Position numbers and translations under genes: made by a program. A model generated the notes under the pieces. It was not told the origin of the DNA. It made no database searches and worked only from the letters and a program-made list of their open reading frames with translations. A stretch of DNA of 64,000 nt from NCBI RefSeq assembly GCF_020697055.1, contig NZ_JAJFBP010000002.1:124001-188000 (forward strand). The letters are read 5' to 3'. This document shows, in pieces, positions 53,256 to 62,709 of the stretch (positions are counted from its first letter, which is position 1; every line of letters starts with the position of its first letter). Source of the stretch: Panacagrimonas sp. (GTDB lineage Bacteria; Pseudomonadota; Gammaproteobacteria; Nevskiales; Nevskiaceae).

Positions 53256-53289
53256 CGAAAAAGGCCCGGCTGCGCGAGCAGCCGGGCCT
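53256..53289 (-). terminator. Rho-independent terminator of the DUF1329/RND operon
   Basis: On the minus strand AGGCCCGGCTGC-tcgc-GCAGCCGGGCCT (12-bp perfect stem, 53289-53262) is followed by TTTTT (to 53258). It is 20 bases after the RND gene stop and insulates glgB from the operon. Confidence 0.93.
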
Positions 53290-53309
53290 CGGGTTCGCTT
53301 GCGACCGGT

Positions 53310-55748
53310 TCAGTGCGTCGCCGGCGCGGGGTCGATCATGAACTGCGACAGGTCGATGTTCTCGCCGACCGCGAGGTCGGTGCGACGCAGGAACTTCGGA
53401 TTGATGAAGTACACCGACAACGGGAGCACGATCAGCGACAGCACCATGTTGATGAGCATGATCACCATCAGCAGCATGCCCATGTCGGCCATGAACTTCA
53501 GGTCGGACAGGAAGTACCAGGGCACGATGCCGATCAGCATGATCGTCGCGGTGAACATGATCGCCTTGCCGGTCGTGGTCAGCGAACTGGTCAGCGCGGC
53601 GCCGACGTCTCCTTCGTGGACGTGATACTCCTCGCAGATTCGCGACAGCAGGTAGATGCCGTAGTCGATACCCACGCCCACGCCCATGACCGCGACGATG
53701 GTCGCGTTGATGTCCAGACCGATGCCGAGGTGGTACATCGCCGCCATCTGCATGGTGTTCGACAGGTTCACCGGGATCAGCAGCAGGATCGATGCAACGA
53801 TCGACTTGTAGGCGATGGCGGCGATCACCGCGATGGCGACGTTGACCAGGCCGAAGATGAACCAGTGGTAGCGCTCCACCACGACGTTCATCGCCTGCTG
53901 CAGCGCGATGAAGCCGGACGCCATGCGCACACGGAACTTCTCGTGGTCCTCACCGACGGCGTCCACCGCGCGGCGGGCGCTGGCCAGCGCCGCATCCACG
54001 GTCTCCTGCTTGTTGTCCTTGAACCAGACCGACACCGTCGAATGCTGCGCGACGTAGTCCATCACGTGGCCGAAGTTGACCGGGTTGCCGCCGAACATGA
54101 TGGCCTGGCCGGCGCTGTACGCGGCGCGCTTGTCGGCGTCGATCGGCAACCACAGGGGGTTGCCGCCCGAGAACAGGCGATTGCCTTCCATCATGTAGTC
54201 GGTGAACGACAGCGTCGCACGCGGCGTGATGCCGGTATCGGCCTCGACCAGCGCCTGCAGCTGGGAACGGATCACCATCGCCTCGGCGGACAGCGCGATG
54301 CGGTTGGTATTGTCCTGGTCGTTCTTCGACTCGATCACCAGCTCGAGCGTGTTCATGCCCGGGAAGTGCGCGTTGATCGCCCGCACCGCGGTGTTGAATT
54401 CGGAGTCATAGAACAGCAGGTTGCTGCCTTCAGCGGGGTTGCCGACCTTGATCTGCAGCGTTCCCCAGACCGACCAGACGCCGAGGATGGCGATGACGAT
54501 GGCGGTGGTCTTGGCGTTCTTGCCGTAGGTCCAGCTGGCGATGCGGCGCAGGAGGTGCTTCTGGAACAGGTGGATGCCCGATTCCTTGCCCTCTCCACCC
54601 GAGATCTGGTCGACGTTCTTCGGCACCGGCAGGTAGGACAGCAGGATCGATGCGAGGAACACGCCGTTGGGAATGATCCACAGCGCCCAGGCGCCGCAGA
54701 ACAGCGCGTGGTCGTACATCATGTGGATCGGCGCGATGGCGATGAAGACGATGCCGAACACGTCGGTCATGATGCCCAGCACCGAAGGCACCATCATCAC
54801 GCCCATGCACACTTCGGCGGACTTCTTCTTGTCCTTCAGGTGCGCGAGGATCTCGTAATAGCGCTCGGCGTACTGGATGCAATGCGAGAGGGTTCGGGCA
54901 ACGAGCAGCAGCGGCACGATCGTCAGCAGCGGTTCGATCGGGCGGCCCAGCCAGCCGATGAAGCCCACGCCCCACATGCCTGCGACCAGCGCGCACACCG
55001 TCGGCATGACGACGCCGGCGACATTGCGCATGTAGAGGATGAGCAGCACGATCAGGATGCCGATGGTCGCGGCAAAGATGCTGTAGGTCTGCTTCTGCAG
55101 CTTGTAGACCCAGCCGGTCAGGATCGGCTGGCCGGCCAGGTAGATCTCGTGATTCTCGTCCTGGTGCTTTTCGATGACCTTGCGCACGGCGTCGAACGCA
55201 ACGCCATATTCGATGTAATCCTGGAACCCCGCCTGGATCAGCGTCGCGGTGTGGTCGCGTGACACGAAGAACGTGCGCGCGTTCGGAGACTGCTCGACGC
55301 GGCGCTTGAAGTCGTTCACTTCTGCCGGATCCGAAGGCACGCGGTCACCCATCAACGGACGCACGTCGGCGCCTTCCGGCGTCGCTTCGACGTAGCGCAG
55401 CTTCTCGGTGGAGATCGAGATCAGCTGGTCGTGGTCGATGGCGGGCGTGAGATCGATCTCACGGGTCATGTCCCAGACCTTCTGCAACGTGTCCTGGTTG
55501 TAGATATCGCCGTTCTTGCGCTTGACCATGACGTACACGGTCAACGGACTGCCGAAGTTCGGGTGGTCGTAGTAGACCTGCACGAACGGATCGTCGGTCG
55601 GCAGCATGTTCTTGAAGACCGTCTTCAGAACGACGTGCGGGAAGCCGAACAGGAAGAAAATGGTGACCAGCGCGAAGGCGATCGACACCATTCCGCGGTG
55701 CTCCATGATCCAGTGGGCCATGCGAAATCGGAATGGGAGCTTGTCCAT
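53310..55748 (-). CDS. RND/MMPL-family inner-membrane transporter
   Basis: An 812-residue RND protein with two repeated halves, each with one leading helix, a large periplasmic loop and a bundle of five helices (first helix about 20-42; bundles about 225-400 and 630-790). In the second half [16 protein letters not shown] places an Asp-Tyr pair at 695-696, the proton-relay position of MmpL-type pumps. The matching place in the first half reads [15 protein letters not shown], without the acid. Such proteins move hydrophobic molecules or lipids using the proton gradient. Last gene of the five-gene operon, 64 bases after the second DUF1329 gene. Confidence 0.92.
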   Translation of the reverse strand: MDKLPFRFRMAHWIMEHRGMVSIAFALVTIFFLFGFPHVVLKTVFKNMLPTDDPFVQVYYDHPNFGSPLTVYVMVKRKNGDIYNQDTLQKVWDMTREIDLTPAIDHDQLISISTEKLRYVEATPEGADVRPLMGDRVPSDPAEVNDFKRRVEQSPNARTFFVSRDHTATLIQAGFQDYIEYGVAFDAVRKVIEKHQDENHEIYLAGQPILTGWVYKLQKQTYSIFAATIGILIVLLILYMRNVAGVVMPTVCALVAGMWGVGFIGWLGRPIEPLLTIVPLLLVARTLSHCIQYAERYYEILAHLKDKKKSAEVCMGVMMVPSVLGIMTDVFGIVFIAIAPIHMMYDHALFCGAWALWIIPNGVFLASILLSYLPVPKNVDQISGGEGKESGIHLFQKHLLRRIASWTYGKNAKTTAIVIAILGVWSVWGTLQIKVGNPAEGSNLLFYDSEFNTAVRAINAHFPGMNTLELVIESKNDQDNTNRIALSAEAMVIRSQLQALVEADTGITPRATLSFTDYMMEGNRLFSGGNPLWLPIDADKRAAYSAGQAIMFGGNPVNFGHVMDYVAQHSTVSVWFKDNKQETVDAALASARRAVDAVGEDHEKFRVRMASGFIALQQAMNVVVERYHWFIFGLVNVAIAVIAAIAYKSIVASILLLIPVNLSNTMQMAAMYHLGIGLDINATIVAVMGVGVGIDYGIYLLSRICEEYHVHEGDVGAALTSSLTTTGKAIMFTATIMLIGIVPWYFLSDLKFMADMGMLLMVIMLINMVLSLIVLPLSVYFINPKFLRRTDLAVGENIDLSQFMIDPAPATH

Positions 55749-55812
55749 AGTCGGTCTGTTCTGAAAACGTGGTGGTACGAGGAATCGCTGCTTCGTCGAT
55801 ATGCGTGCTGCG

Positions 55813-57192
55813 TCAGCCTGCGCCCAGGCGCATCAGCGCGGTCTGGGTCAGATACTTGTCGTACATCTTGGGATCGTTGGCGCCGCTGGCGTGGCCTTCG
55901 ATCACCCTGACCTGCTCGAGCCGGGTCACTCGCCCGGTCTGGATGTCGGAACAGGTCACGTGGCACCAGCTCCAGTACGGGTGCTGGCCATCCATGAAGG
56001 TCTTGCCGTTGTCGTCGTACAGCGAGTACGCGCCGTCGAACGAGCGGTACGGCTGGTCGCGACGGTCGTAGGTCACCATGCCGACCACGACCTGGTTGCG
56101 TGCGTCGAACCACACCTGCTTCTTCGAGATGGGCGCGCGCGGATAACCGGTGGGACTGGCCTCGACCAGGATCGCTTCGGGCACCAGCTCGACCGTCGAG
56201 TCCCAGAATGTCGTGCCCTTGGGGCCGCCGTGGGTCTTGTGCTCCCAGTTGTCGTGCGCGGAGTTCCAGGATCCCGATAGCCCGGCCAGGAACGGGCCAC
56301 GGCTGACGATCTTGAAGTTGCCCCAGGTCAGCAGCGGATCGCCTGCGGCCCACGCGTCCGACAGGTACAACGTCGTGCCCGGAAGCAGCGGCTCGAAGCG
56401 CTGGTCGGCCGGGAACTGGCGGATGCGGCGAAAGTCCGCCACGTAGCCGTACAGCGCGGGAAACTTGCGCTGGTCGTAATCCCAGACGTTCATGAACGAT
56501 GTGCCGCGGAACTGCTGCGGGCCCGTGAAGAACACCGTCTGGAAACGCAGCTTGTCCTTGTGCTCGGGCCAATAAGGCTTGGGGTCCATGCTCACGCGCG
56601 CGACGGTATTGAGCTCGGCCCAGCCGCCTGCGTAGCGGAAGCGCGTCTCGCCATCGACGGCGACGTCGTTGATCTTGACCGCGTAGAAAGAAGCGTCGTG
56701 CCGGCCCCAGCTCAGCGTCTGCGCGGCGAGCAACTCGATACCGGACTTGGCATCCGGGAAGGGATTGCCGCCGATCCAGGGCTGCCCGTCGGACGCGTTC
56801 ACGACATTGCTCTGTCCGTCGAACTTGGCCTTGCCTGCGTTCTTGAGCGTGGCCTCGATGTACTCCCACGGCGACAGTCGCATCACATCGGTGGTGGTCT
56901 TGACCACCTTGAGTTTGCGTCCGTTCTTCTTGATCTGCTCGTAGCGGATCGGTTCGAGCAGGTCCTTCACCAGGTCGACGTTCGATGCATTGATCTCGTC
57001 GCCGGTTTTGATCTTGCCCTTGGTATATCCCTCGATCGACATCAATTCGTCGGGATACGCCTTGTTGACCTGGCCGGTCTGGGCGAATGCGCTCCAGGAC
57101 GACATCAGCACGCCAGCCGAACCCGCGCCCTGGGCGACCTTGCCCAGGAACTCGCGACGGCTGTAGTGATGGTCGTACTTGCGGATTCTCAT
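55813..57192 (-). CDS. DUF1329 periplasmic protein with twin-arginine signal (second copy)
   Basis: A 459-residue DUF1329 protein. The ATG at 57192 gives the N-terminus RKYDHHYSRREFLGK followed by a hydrophobic stretch to SAFAQTG: an exact S-R-R-x-F-L-x-K twin-arginine signal, so export in folded form is expected. The mature protein has KAYPDELMSIE, FRRIRQFPADQRFEP and LSDAWAAGDPLLTWGN, all shared with the paralogue at 60758-62164. DUF1329 proteins are thought to have a LolA/LolB-like lipid-binding fold (recalled, not shown here). Between the DUF1302 barrel and RND genes of the same operon. Confidence 0.92.
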   Translation of the reverse strand: MRIRKYDHHYSRREFLGKVAQGAGSAGVLMSSWSAFAQTGQVNKAYPDELMSIEGYTKGKIKTGDEINASNVDLVKDLLEPIRYEQIKKNGRKLKVVKTTTDVMRLSPWEYIEATLKNAGKAKFDGQSNVVNASDGQPWIGGNPFPDAKSGIELLAAQTLSWGRHDASFYAVKINDVAVDGETRFRYAGGWAELNTVARVSMDPKPYWPEHKDKLRFQTVFFTGPQQFRGTSFMNVWDYDQRKFPALYGYVADFRRIRQFPADQRFEPLLPGTTLYLSDAWAAGDPLLTWGNFKIVSRGPFLAGLSGSWNSAHDNWEHKTHGGPKGTTFWDSTVELVPEAILVEASPTGYPRAPISKKQVWFDARNQVVVGMVTYDRRDQPYRSFDGAYSLYDDNGKTFMDGQHPYWSWCHVTCSDIQTGRVTRLEQVRVIEGHASGANDPKMYDKYLTQTALMRLGAG

Positions 57193-57312
57193 GACGTCTC
57201 GATGTGCTCTTCCGTACTTCTTCAAAAATTCCGGCGGTCGGTTCGTCACCGACCGCCGGAGACAAAGCGCTAGGAAGGGCTTAGCGCTGAGGAGACGGTG
57301 TAAGCCGGTGCA

Positions 57313-59535
57313 TCAGAACTGGTAGCCGAATCGCAGACAGAACTCGTCGGCGAAATCGATGAAGCTGACGAACGACTTGTTGGGATTGTTGCCCCACACG
57401 TCGGAGTCCAGGTAGTTGTAGAACGCGTTGATCGTGACGTTGCCCCGCGGCTTCCACTGCACGCCGGGCTGCACCAGCATGCCGCCCTGCACGTCGATCA
57501 GCGCCGCGATGCTGTACTCGAAGATGTACTGCGGTCCCGGCAGCAGCGCAGCGAGCACCACGTAGTGCGCACCGCCGTTCACGCCCGGGGTGATCTTCGG
57601 ATCGTCGTTGGTGGGAACCCCCTTGGTGAGCTTGTACTGGCCACCCGGCGAGTAGTTCTCCGAACCGTAGCCGTCGAGCAGCAGGCCTTCGAGGCTCTGC
57701 TCCTTCTGCCACAGGTACTGGAACACCATGTAGGTCGCGGGCAGCGACGTCGAGAAGCGGTGGTACTTCTCCATGACCAGACCGGCCTGGACCTCATCGC
57801 GCTCGTCGTAGCGCTGGCGCAGGTCGACCGAGGTGTTCTTGCGGTCGGGCGTATAGGTGGCCTCGACGTTGATGATGATCTGGTCGAACAGCGAGCCGGG
57901 CTCGCCTTCCGTCACGAAGCCGCCACCGACGCCGAAGACGTCCTCGCGGAAGTAGCTGCGTTCCACGTGACCGTGCAGGCCTTCCGATGCGATGAAGAAC
58001 GCGTTGAGCTCGTTGTAGGCCGCGACTGAGTTTTTGCCCACCGGACGAGCCAGCAGCGTTGTGGCGGCCGGGAATTCGTCGATCACGCGGGCCAGGCCCT
58101 CGAGCGCGTCGAGCTTGGTGTAGCTCGCGCGGTCGAACCATTCTTCTGCCACGTTCAGGCCGCCGGGCGCGACTTCGAACGCCGTTTCACCGAGCAGCGG
58201 ACCGCAACCGTTGTCGGTCGCCAGGTTGGTGCCGTACTGCGCGTTGTGGGCCAGGATCAACGCCGGGCAGGCCTGGTTGAACGCGAAGCCCAGCGTGTTG
58301 CTGCTGGGCAGCGGCTTGTTGATGCCGGACTTGCGCCAGCGGATCGCACCGAGCTGGTTGAGGCGGCTCGTATACATCAACTGGGCGTTGTAATTGCCGA
58401 ATTCGCCTTTCAGACGGAAGCCGTAGTTGATGTCCTTGTTGTTGTCGTTCTTGTAGTAGTTGTCGTGAAGGATGAAGCGCGAGTCGACGATGTTGTACGT
58501 CGTGTTCGAGTTCGGGACGATCGTCGGGATGAACTGCTGTCCGAACGCGTCGAGCACGATGTTGTCCGACGCCTGCCAGGTGATACGCAGGCCGGGAGCG
58601 GACATGCGCTCGTCGGCGAATTCCTCGATCGCGCGATCCAGGAACAGGTGGCGGCGCAGATCCAGGCCGTTGGCCGTGTCCATGATGCGGAAGAACAGCA
58701 GCTGGCCCCAAGCGACGGACTGGTTGCCCAAACGCGCCGTGAGGTTGCCGTTGGTCCACTGTACGAAGAACGCCGGCAGGTCGACCATGAAATCGTTGTT
58801 CGAGTATTCGAACAGCAGCGGTCGCTGCTCACCGTCGACTTCGTAGCCGAGCTGGTCGGGCTTGCCGTCGTACTGCCGCAGCGTCTTGCCCGTCTCGAAA
58901 CCGCCGTTGATGTCCTTGTAACGGTTGTAGCTGAACGACTGGTAGCCGTAGTCGTTCGGGTTGTAGACGGCGCGAATGCGGCTGATGAACGACCAGCCGT
59001 TGGGCCAGTTGATGGTCGGCTGGAACTCGAAACGCAGGAGGTGATAGTTCACGTCCTGGTCGCGGGTCGGGATGTAGCGACGAAAGACGTCGCTGGTCCC
59101 GGTCGGGCTCAGCTGCTCGACGCCCCGGGTCGGCGGGAACACCGGGCTGAGGGGGATGTTGACGTTGAGAAGATCGTTGAGGATCGTCGACGGATTGACG
59201 CCTTGATCGATCGTCGTGGTCCAGGGCGCGAACAGCAGCCCGGTGTCGCCGTATTCGCACGCGTTGCTCGAAAACGGATCGCACGCGCCGACCGGATTTC
59301 CCGCGCTGCGCGGGATGCGCCGGTTGTTCGAGCCCAGGCCGAACTGGTTGGCTGCCGACATGCGGCCGCTCGTACTGAACGCCGCCTCGATTCGGAACTG
59401 TCCGTTGAAGGAAAGATCGCCGCCGAACAGCTTGCGGTCCGTTCTGCTCAGTTCCTGCGCGCCCGCCGTTCCCGCGGTCGCAGCCGCTATCACGATTGCG
59501 GTTGCCCCAAACCACCGCTTGACTCGCACACTCAT
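57313..59535 (-). CDS. DUF1302 outer-membrane beta-barrel protein
   Basis: A 740-residue DUF1302 protein with a Sec signal peptide (AIVIAAATAGTAGA, cleavage after about residue 26) and a mature part of alternating amphipathic strands rich in Tyr, Asn and Gly, ending in Phe (RFGYQF), the outer-membrane insertion signal. FMVDLPAFFVQWTNGNLTARLGNQSVAWGQ is a typical stretch. It likely forms a pore or receptor for the operon's hydrophobic substrate. It lies between the YCF48-like gene and the second DUF1329 gene. Confidence 0.92.
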   Translation of the reverse strand: MSVRVKRWFGATAIVIAAATAGTAGAQELSRTDRKLFGGDLSFNGQFRIEAAFSTSGRMSAANQFGLGSNNRRIPRSAGNPVGACDPFSSNACEYGDTGLLFAPWTTTIDQGVNPSTILNDLLNVNIPLSPVFPPTRGVEQLSPTGTSDVFRRYIPTRDQDVNYHLLRFEFQPTINWPNGWSFISRIRAVYNPNDYGYQSFSYNRYKDINGGFETGKTLRQYDGKPDQLGYEVDGEQRPLLFEYSNNDFMVDLPAFFVQWTNGNLTARLGNQSVAWGQLLFFRIMDTANGLDLRRHLFLDRAIEEFADERMSAPGLRITWQASDNIVLDAFGQQFIPTIVPNSNTTYNIVDSRFILHDNYYKNDNNKDINYGFRLKGEFGNYNAQLMYTSRLNQLGAIRWRKSGINKPLPSSNTLGFAFNQACPALILAHNAQYGTNLATDNGCGPLLGETAFEVAPGGLNVAEEWFDRASYTKLDALEGLARVIDEFPAATTLLARPVGKNSVAAYNELNAFFIASEGLHGHVERSYFREDVFGVGGGFVTEGEPGSLFDQIIINVEATYTPDRKNTSVDLRQRYDERDEVQAGLVMEKYHRFSTSLPATYMVFQYLWQKEQSLEGLLLDGYGSENYSPGGQYKLTKGVPTNDDPKITPGVNGGAHYVVLAALLPGPQYIFEYSIAALIDVQGGMLVQPGVQWKPRGNVTINAFYNYLDSDVWGNNPNKSFVSFIDFADEFCLRFGYQF

Positions 59536-59669
59536 GGTCTTCCCTCCGGATGAACGCTTTCGTTTTTTGCTCGACTGTCGTCGCCCGCGTTGAACGGTGC
59601 GACGTGCCCCACGCTCACAAAGCCATCAATCTCGAAACGTCAAAACAGCCGGCAGCCCTCCGCCTGGCA

Positions 59670-60653
59670 TCAGCTGCCGATCTGGATGATCTTTCCCGAA
59701 TGGCCCACCGCCAGGATTCGTCCGGATGCCTCGTCCGTACGCACCGCCTGGTACCAATCGGTGATCGTGTCGCCCTCGTCGACAGCCACCCAGGACATTC
59801 CGTTGTTCTCGCTGCGGTACATCACGCGCATGCCAGTCACGACGACCTGGCCGGTGGCCGACGCCGTGACGCCGAGGAAATTGAGCTTGGTCGCGACGTC
59901 GCACTGCGTCCACGTCTCGCCGCCATCGGCCGAGATCAGCAGCGCGCCGCTCTGGCCCACCGCATAGCTGTTGCCCTTGCCGGCTTCGACCAGGTGCATC
60001 GCGTGCAGCGTCGGTGCCTTGGGGTCGATGGCGCGCACCACGCGCCACGTTGCGCCGCCGTCGTCGGACCGCATCATCACGCCGAATTCGCCGGTGATCG
60101 TGATCTGGCCGGCCTCCGTGACATTGGCCGCGTAGATCGTCGGCTCGCCGGTGCCAAAGTGCTCTTCGAGCGCGAGCAGCGACCAATCCGGAGCCGACGG
60201 CGCCCACGTCTTGCCACCGTCTGTGGACTTGAGAACCGTGCCGAACTGCCCGCCCACGATGGCGAGGCCCGAGCTGTTGACGTCGACCGACAGCAGGCGC
60301 GCCTTGCTGCCCGAGTCGACCGTCTGCCATTTGCCGTCCTGGACGATCGCGACGGCGCCGCTCTGTCCGACGGCGATCGAATGCGCACCGCGCTTGGCGA
60401 CCGACAGCAGCGCCATCGTCGTCGGCGATTCGGCGACCGCCTTCCAGGTCTTGCCTCCGTCCTTGGATTCGGAGATCGCGCCACCGGCGCCGACCGCGAC
60501 GCCTTCGCCGTTCTCCAGATCGATCCCGAAGAACGCCGAGTGCGGAATTCCCGAGATCAAGGTCGTGATGATCTCTTTGCCGGCCATGGCTTCGGACATG
60601 ACTCCGACGCTCAGCACGATCGACGCTGTCACGACGCTAAGAAGGCTCCGCAT
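59670..60653 (-). CDS. YCF48-like beta-propeller periplasmic protein
   Basis: A 327-residue protein with a Sec signal (cleavage near residue 24, EAMA-GKE) and repeated propeller blades marked by SKDGGKTWKAV, STDGGKTWAPS, SDDGGATWRVV and SADGGETWTQC, as in YCF48/HCF136 and BNR-repeat proteins. In plants and cyanobacteria YCF48 aids photosystem II assembly; in heterotrophs such genes accompany RND/DUF1329/DUF1302 operons and probably act as assembly factors or docking subunits (inference). Confidence 0.9.
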   Translation of the reverse strand: MRSLLSVVTASIVLSVGVMSEAMAGKEIITTLISGIPHSAFFGIDLENGEGVAVGAGGAISESKDGGKTWKAVAESPTTMALLSVAKRGAHSIAVGQSGAVAIVQDGKWQTVDSGSKARLLSVDVNSSGLAIVGGQFGTVLKSTDGGKTWAPSAPDWSLLALEEHFGTGEPTIYAANVTEAGQITITGEFGVMMRSDDGGATWRVVRAIDPKAPTLHAMHLVEAGKGNSYAVGQSGALLISADGGETWTQCDVATKLNFLGVTASATGQVVVTGMRVMYRSENNGMSWVAVDEGDTITDWYQAVRTDEASGRILAVGHSGKIIQIGS

Positions 60654-60757
60654 CTCGAACTACCCCAGGACTTGTTCGTTCTATTCGAAGAGCTCCGGCC
60701 GACCCTTGCGGGCCGGCCGGAGATGTCGCTACATCCGTTTGCTGCTCGAAGCGTTCC

Positions 60758-62164
60758 TCAGACCGCGCCGAGGCGCGCGATGGCGGCCTGGGTGAGGAAC
60801 TTGTCGTAGATGCCCTTCTCGCCACCCTCGGCGGCAGGCGCCTCGTAACGGCTCATGTAGCCGCCCGAGATCTGCTTGACGTGGTGGAACGCCGACATGC
60901 GGTTGGCCTGGATGTCGTGGAAGTGCACCTGCGTCCAGCTCCAGTGCGGCTTGCCGTGACGATCCTTGTTGACGAAGTCGCCTTCGACCTGCGGACCGAA
61001 CGACGGATCGACCTGCTTCCACAGCTCGCCTCGGCGGTCGTAGGTCACGTACTGCACGATCATGTGATTACGTGCGTCGACCCACACGTGCTTCTTGCCG
61101 ACCGGCGCACGCGGATAACCCGTGGGCTCGGACTCGACGCAGATGCACTCGGGCGCCAGCTCCACCGTGAATTCGATGAAGGTCTTGCCCTTGCCGCCGC
61201 CGTGGAACGAGTGGTTTTCCCAGTTCGGATGGGACTTGCCGCGGAAGTTGCCGCCCAGTGCCACCAGTCGCGGACCGCGGCTGATGATCTTGGTGTTGCC
61301 CCAGGTCAGCAGCGGATCGCCGGCTGCCCACGCATCGGACAGGAAGAAGTTGATGCCCGGAACGATCGGCTCGAAACGCTGGTTGGCCGGGAACTGGCGG
61401 ATGCGACGGAACTGCGGCAGGTAGCCGTAGATGTCCGGGAACTTGCGTTGGTCGTAGTACCAGGGCACCAGGAACGAAGCGCCGGCCTGTTCCTGCGGCG
61501 CGGTGAAGAACACGCTCTGGAAACGCAGGCGATCCTTGTAGCCGCCCCACACCGGCTCGCCTTCGGTGCGCGAGGTGGTGTTCAGCTCGGTCCAGTACAG
61601 GTCGTAGGTATAGGCCTGCGAGCCGTCGGGGTTGGTGTCGTTGGAACGCACCGCGTACTGCGACATGTCGTGACGGCCCCAGGACAGCGTGAGGTTCGCC
61701 ATGCACTCCTGGCCGGTCTTGCACTCCGGGAAGGCGCTGCCGCCGATCCACGGACCCTTGGTGGCGGTCTCCACCACGTTGCCTGTCTCGTCGAAGCTGG
61801 CCTTGCCCCAGTTCTTCAGCGTCGACTGCAGGTAGGCGTACGGGAACATGTCCTCGATGTTGGTCGTGACCTTGTCGCGCATCTTCAGGCGACGACCCAT
61901 CTTGGAAATCTGCTGGTACATGATCGGATCGATCAGGTGCTTCACCGCCTCGACATTCTTGGTGTCGATGATGTCGCCCGGCTTCACCTTGCCCTTGGTC
62001 TGGGCCTCGATCGAACGAAGTTCGTCGGGATAAGCCTTGTTGATCTCGCCGTCCTTCGCAAAGGTGGACCACGCCGGGGCCAGCACGCCGCCACCCAGGC
62101 CCAGGGCGACTTTTTCCATCAACACTCGACGGGAATAGTCGAAGTCGTATTTACGGATATGCAT
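60758..62164 (-). CDS. DUF1329 periplasmic protein with twin-arginine signal (first copy)
   Basis: A 468-residue DUF1329 protein, first gene of the operon. The second of two nearby ATGs (62164) is chosen: GGAGGG is seven bases before it but touches the first (62170), and the N-terminus RKYDFDYSRRVLMEK then aligns exactly with the paralogue. SRRVLMEK plus the hydrophobic LGLGGGVLAPAWSTFA is a twin-arginine signal. Shared blocks are KAYPDELRSIE, FRRIRQFPANQRFEP and LSDAWAAGDPLLTWGN. Two unequal copies in one operon suggest different positions or partners in a transport chain. Confidence 0.92.
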   Translation of the reverse strand: MHIRKYDFDYSRRVLMEKVALGLGGGVLAPAWSTFAKDGEINKAYPDELRSIEAQTKGKVKPGDIIDTKNVEAVKHLIDPIMYQQISKMGRRLKMRDKVTTNIEDMFPYAYLQSTLKNWGKASFDETGNVVETATKGPWIGGSAFPECKTGQECMANLTLSWGRHDMSQYAVRSNDTNPDGSQAYTYDLYWTELNTTSRTEGEPVWGGYKDRLRFQSVFFTAPQEQAGASFLVPWYYDQRKFPDIYGYLPQFRRIRQFPANQRFEPIVPGINFFLSDAWAAGDPLLTWGNTKIISRGPRLVALGGNFRGKSHPNWENHSFHGGGKGKTFIEFTVELAPECICVESEPTGYPRAPVGKKHVWVDARNHMIVQYVTYDRRGELWKQVDPSFGPQVEGDFVNKDRHGKPHWSWTQVHFHDIQANRMSAFHHVKQISGGYMSRYEAPAAEGGEKGIYDKFLTQAAIARLGAV

Positions 62165-62170
62165 CTTCAT

Positions 62171-62709
62171 CCCTCCATTGATACTGCGTTAAGGTCGCCG
62201 AGGACCCTCGTTATTGACCGCTTACGGGCTACGCAAACTGTTAGGTGAGAGGAGGAAGGGATCCAATTCCGAAGCCCTCGGCATTGCGCGGAACACTCCG
62301 CGCATCCGGAGCCCGCACATACGGTACGGTTCCCGACAATTCTCCGGACGCACCGGGCGATGAAAGATCGAAGTGGCGACGAACGCCGGGGCGAAGTGCG
62401 TGACCACTGTCCGACGTACGAACCAACCGGGGCACAACCTCACCCGGCGACCGCGGCAGGAATCCGCAACGCAATTTCCGCACTGGCGACCTCTCCTCAC
62501 GCACTCGCGAGCCTTTGCCCGGCTCATCTCTAGTCGTCGTGACGGCACGTCGCTGCGTGCCGGCCCATGCCTTCGTCTCCGGGCACCTACTGCCGAAGTC
62601 GATGTCGTACGGTGACGACAACCGTACGGTACCATATCAATATATAAATGCAAGCGCCAAATTCCCCAACCTTTAGTCGAGGGGATGGCCTGCGAGAACC
62701 GGCGTTGCC
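62171..62709. promoter_or_regulatory. 539-bp non-coding region upstream of the DUF1329/RND operon
   Basis: No credible gene. It holds an AT-rich patch at 62634-62650 (ATATCAATATATAAATG), the best promoter candidate for the minus-strand operon. Next to it are GTACGGT-gacgaca-ACCGTAC (62607-62627) and the perfect palindrome ACCGTACGGT (62621-62630) overlapping GGTACC, likely operators. A direct copy of ACGGTACGGT lies at 62321-62330. A GC hairpin GCGCGGA-acac-TCCGCGC is at 62286-62303. If the promoter is right, the leader is about 450 bases. Confidence 0.5.
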
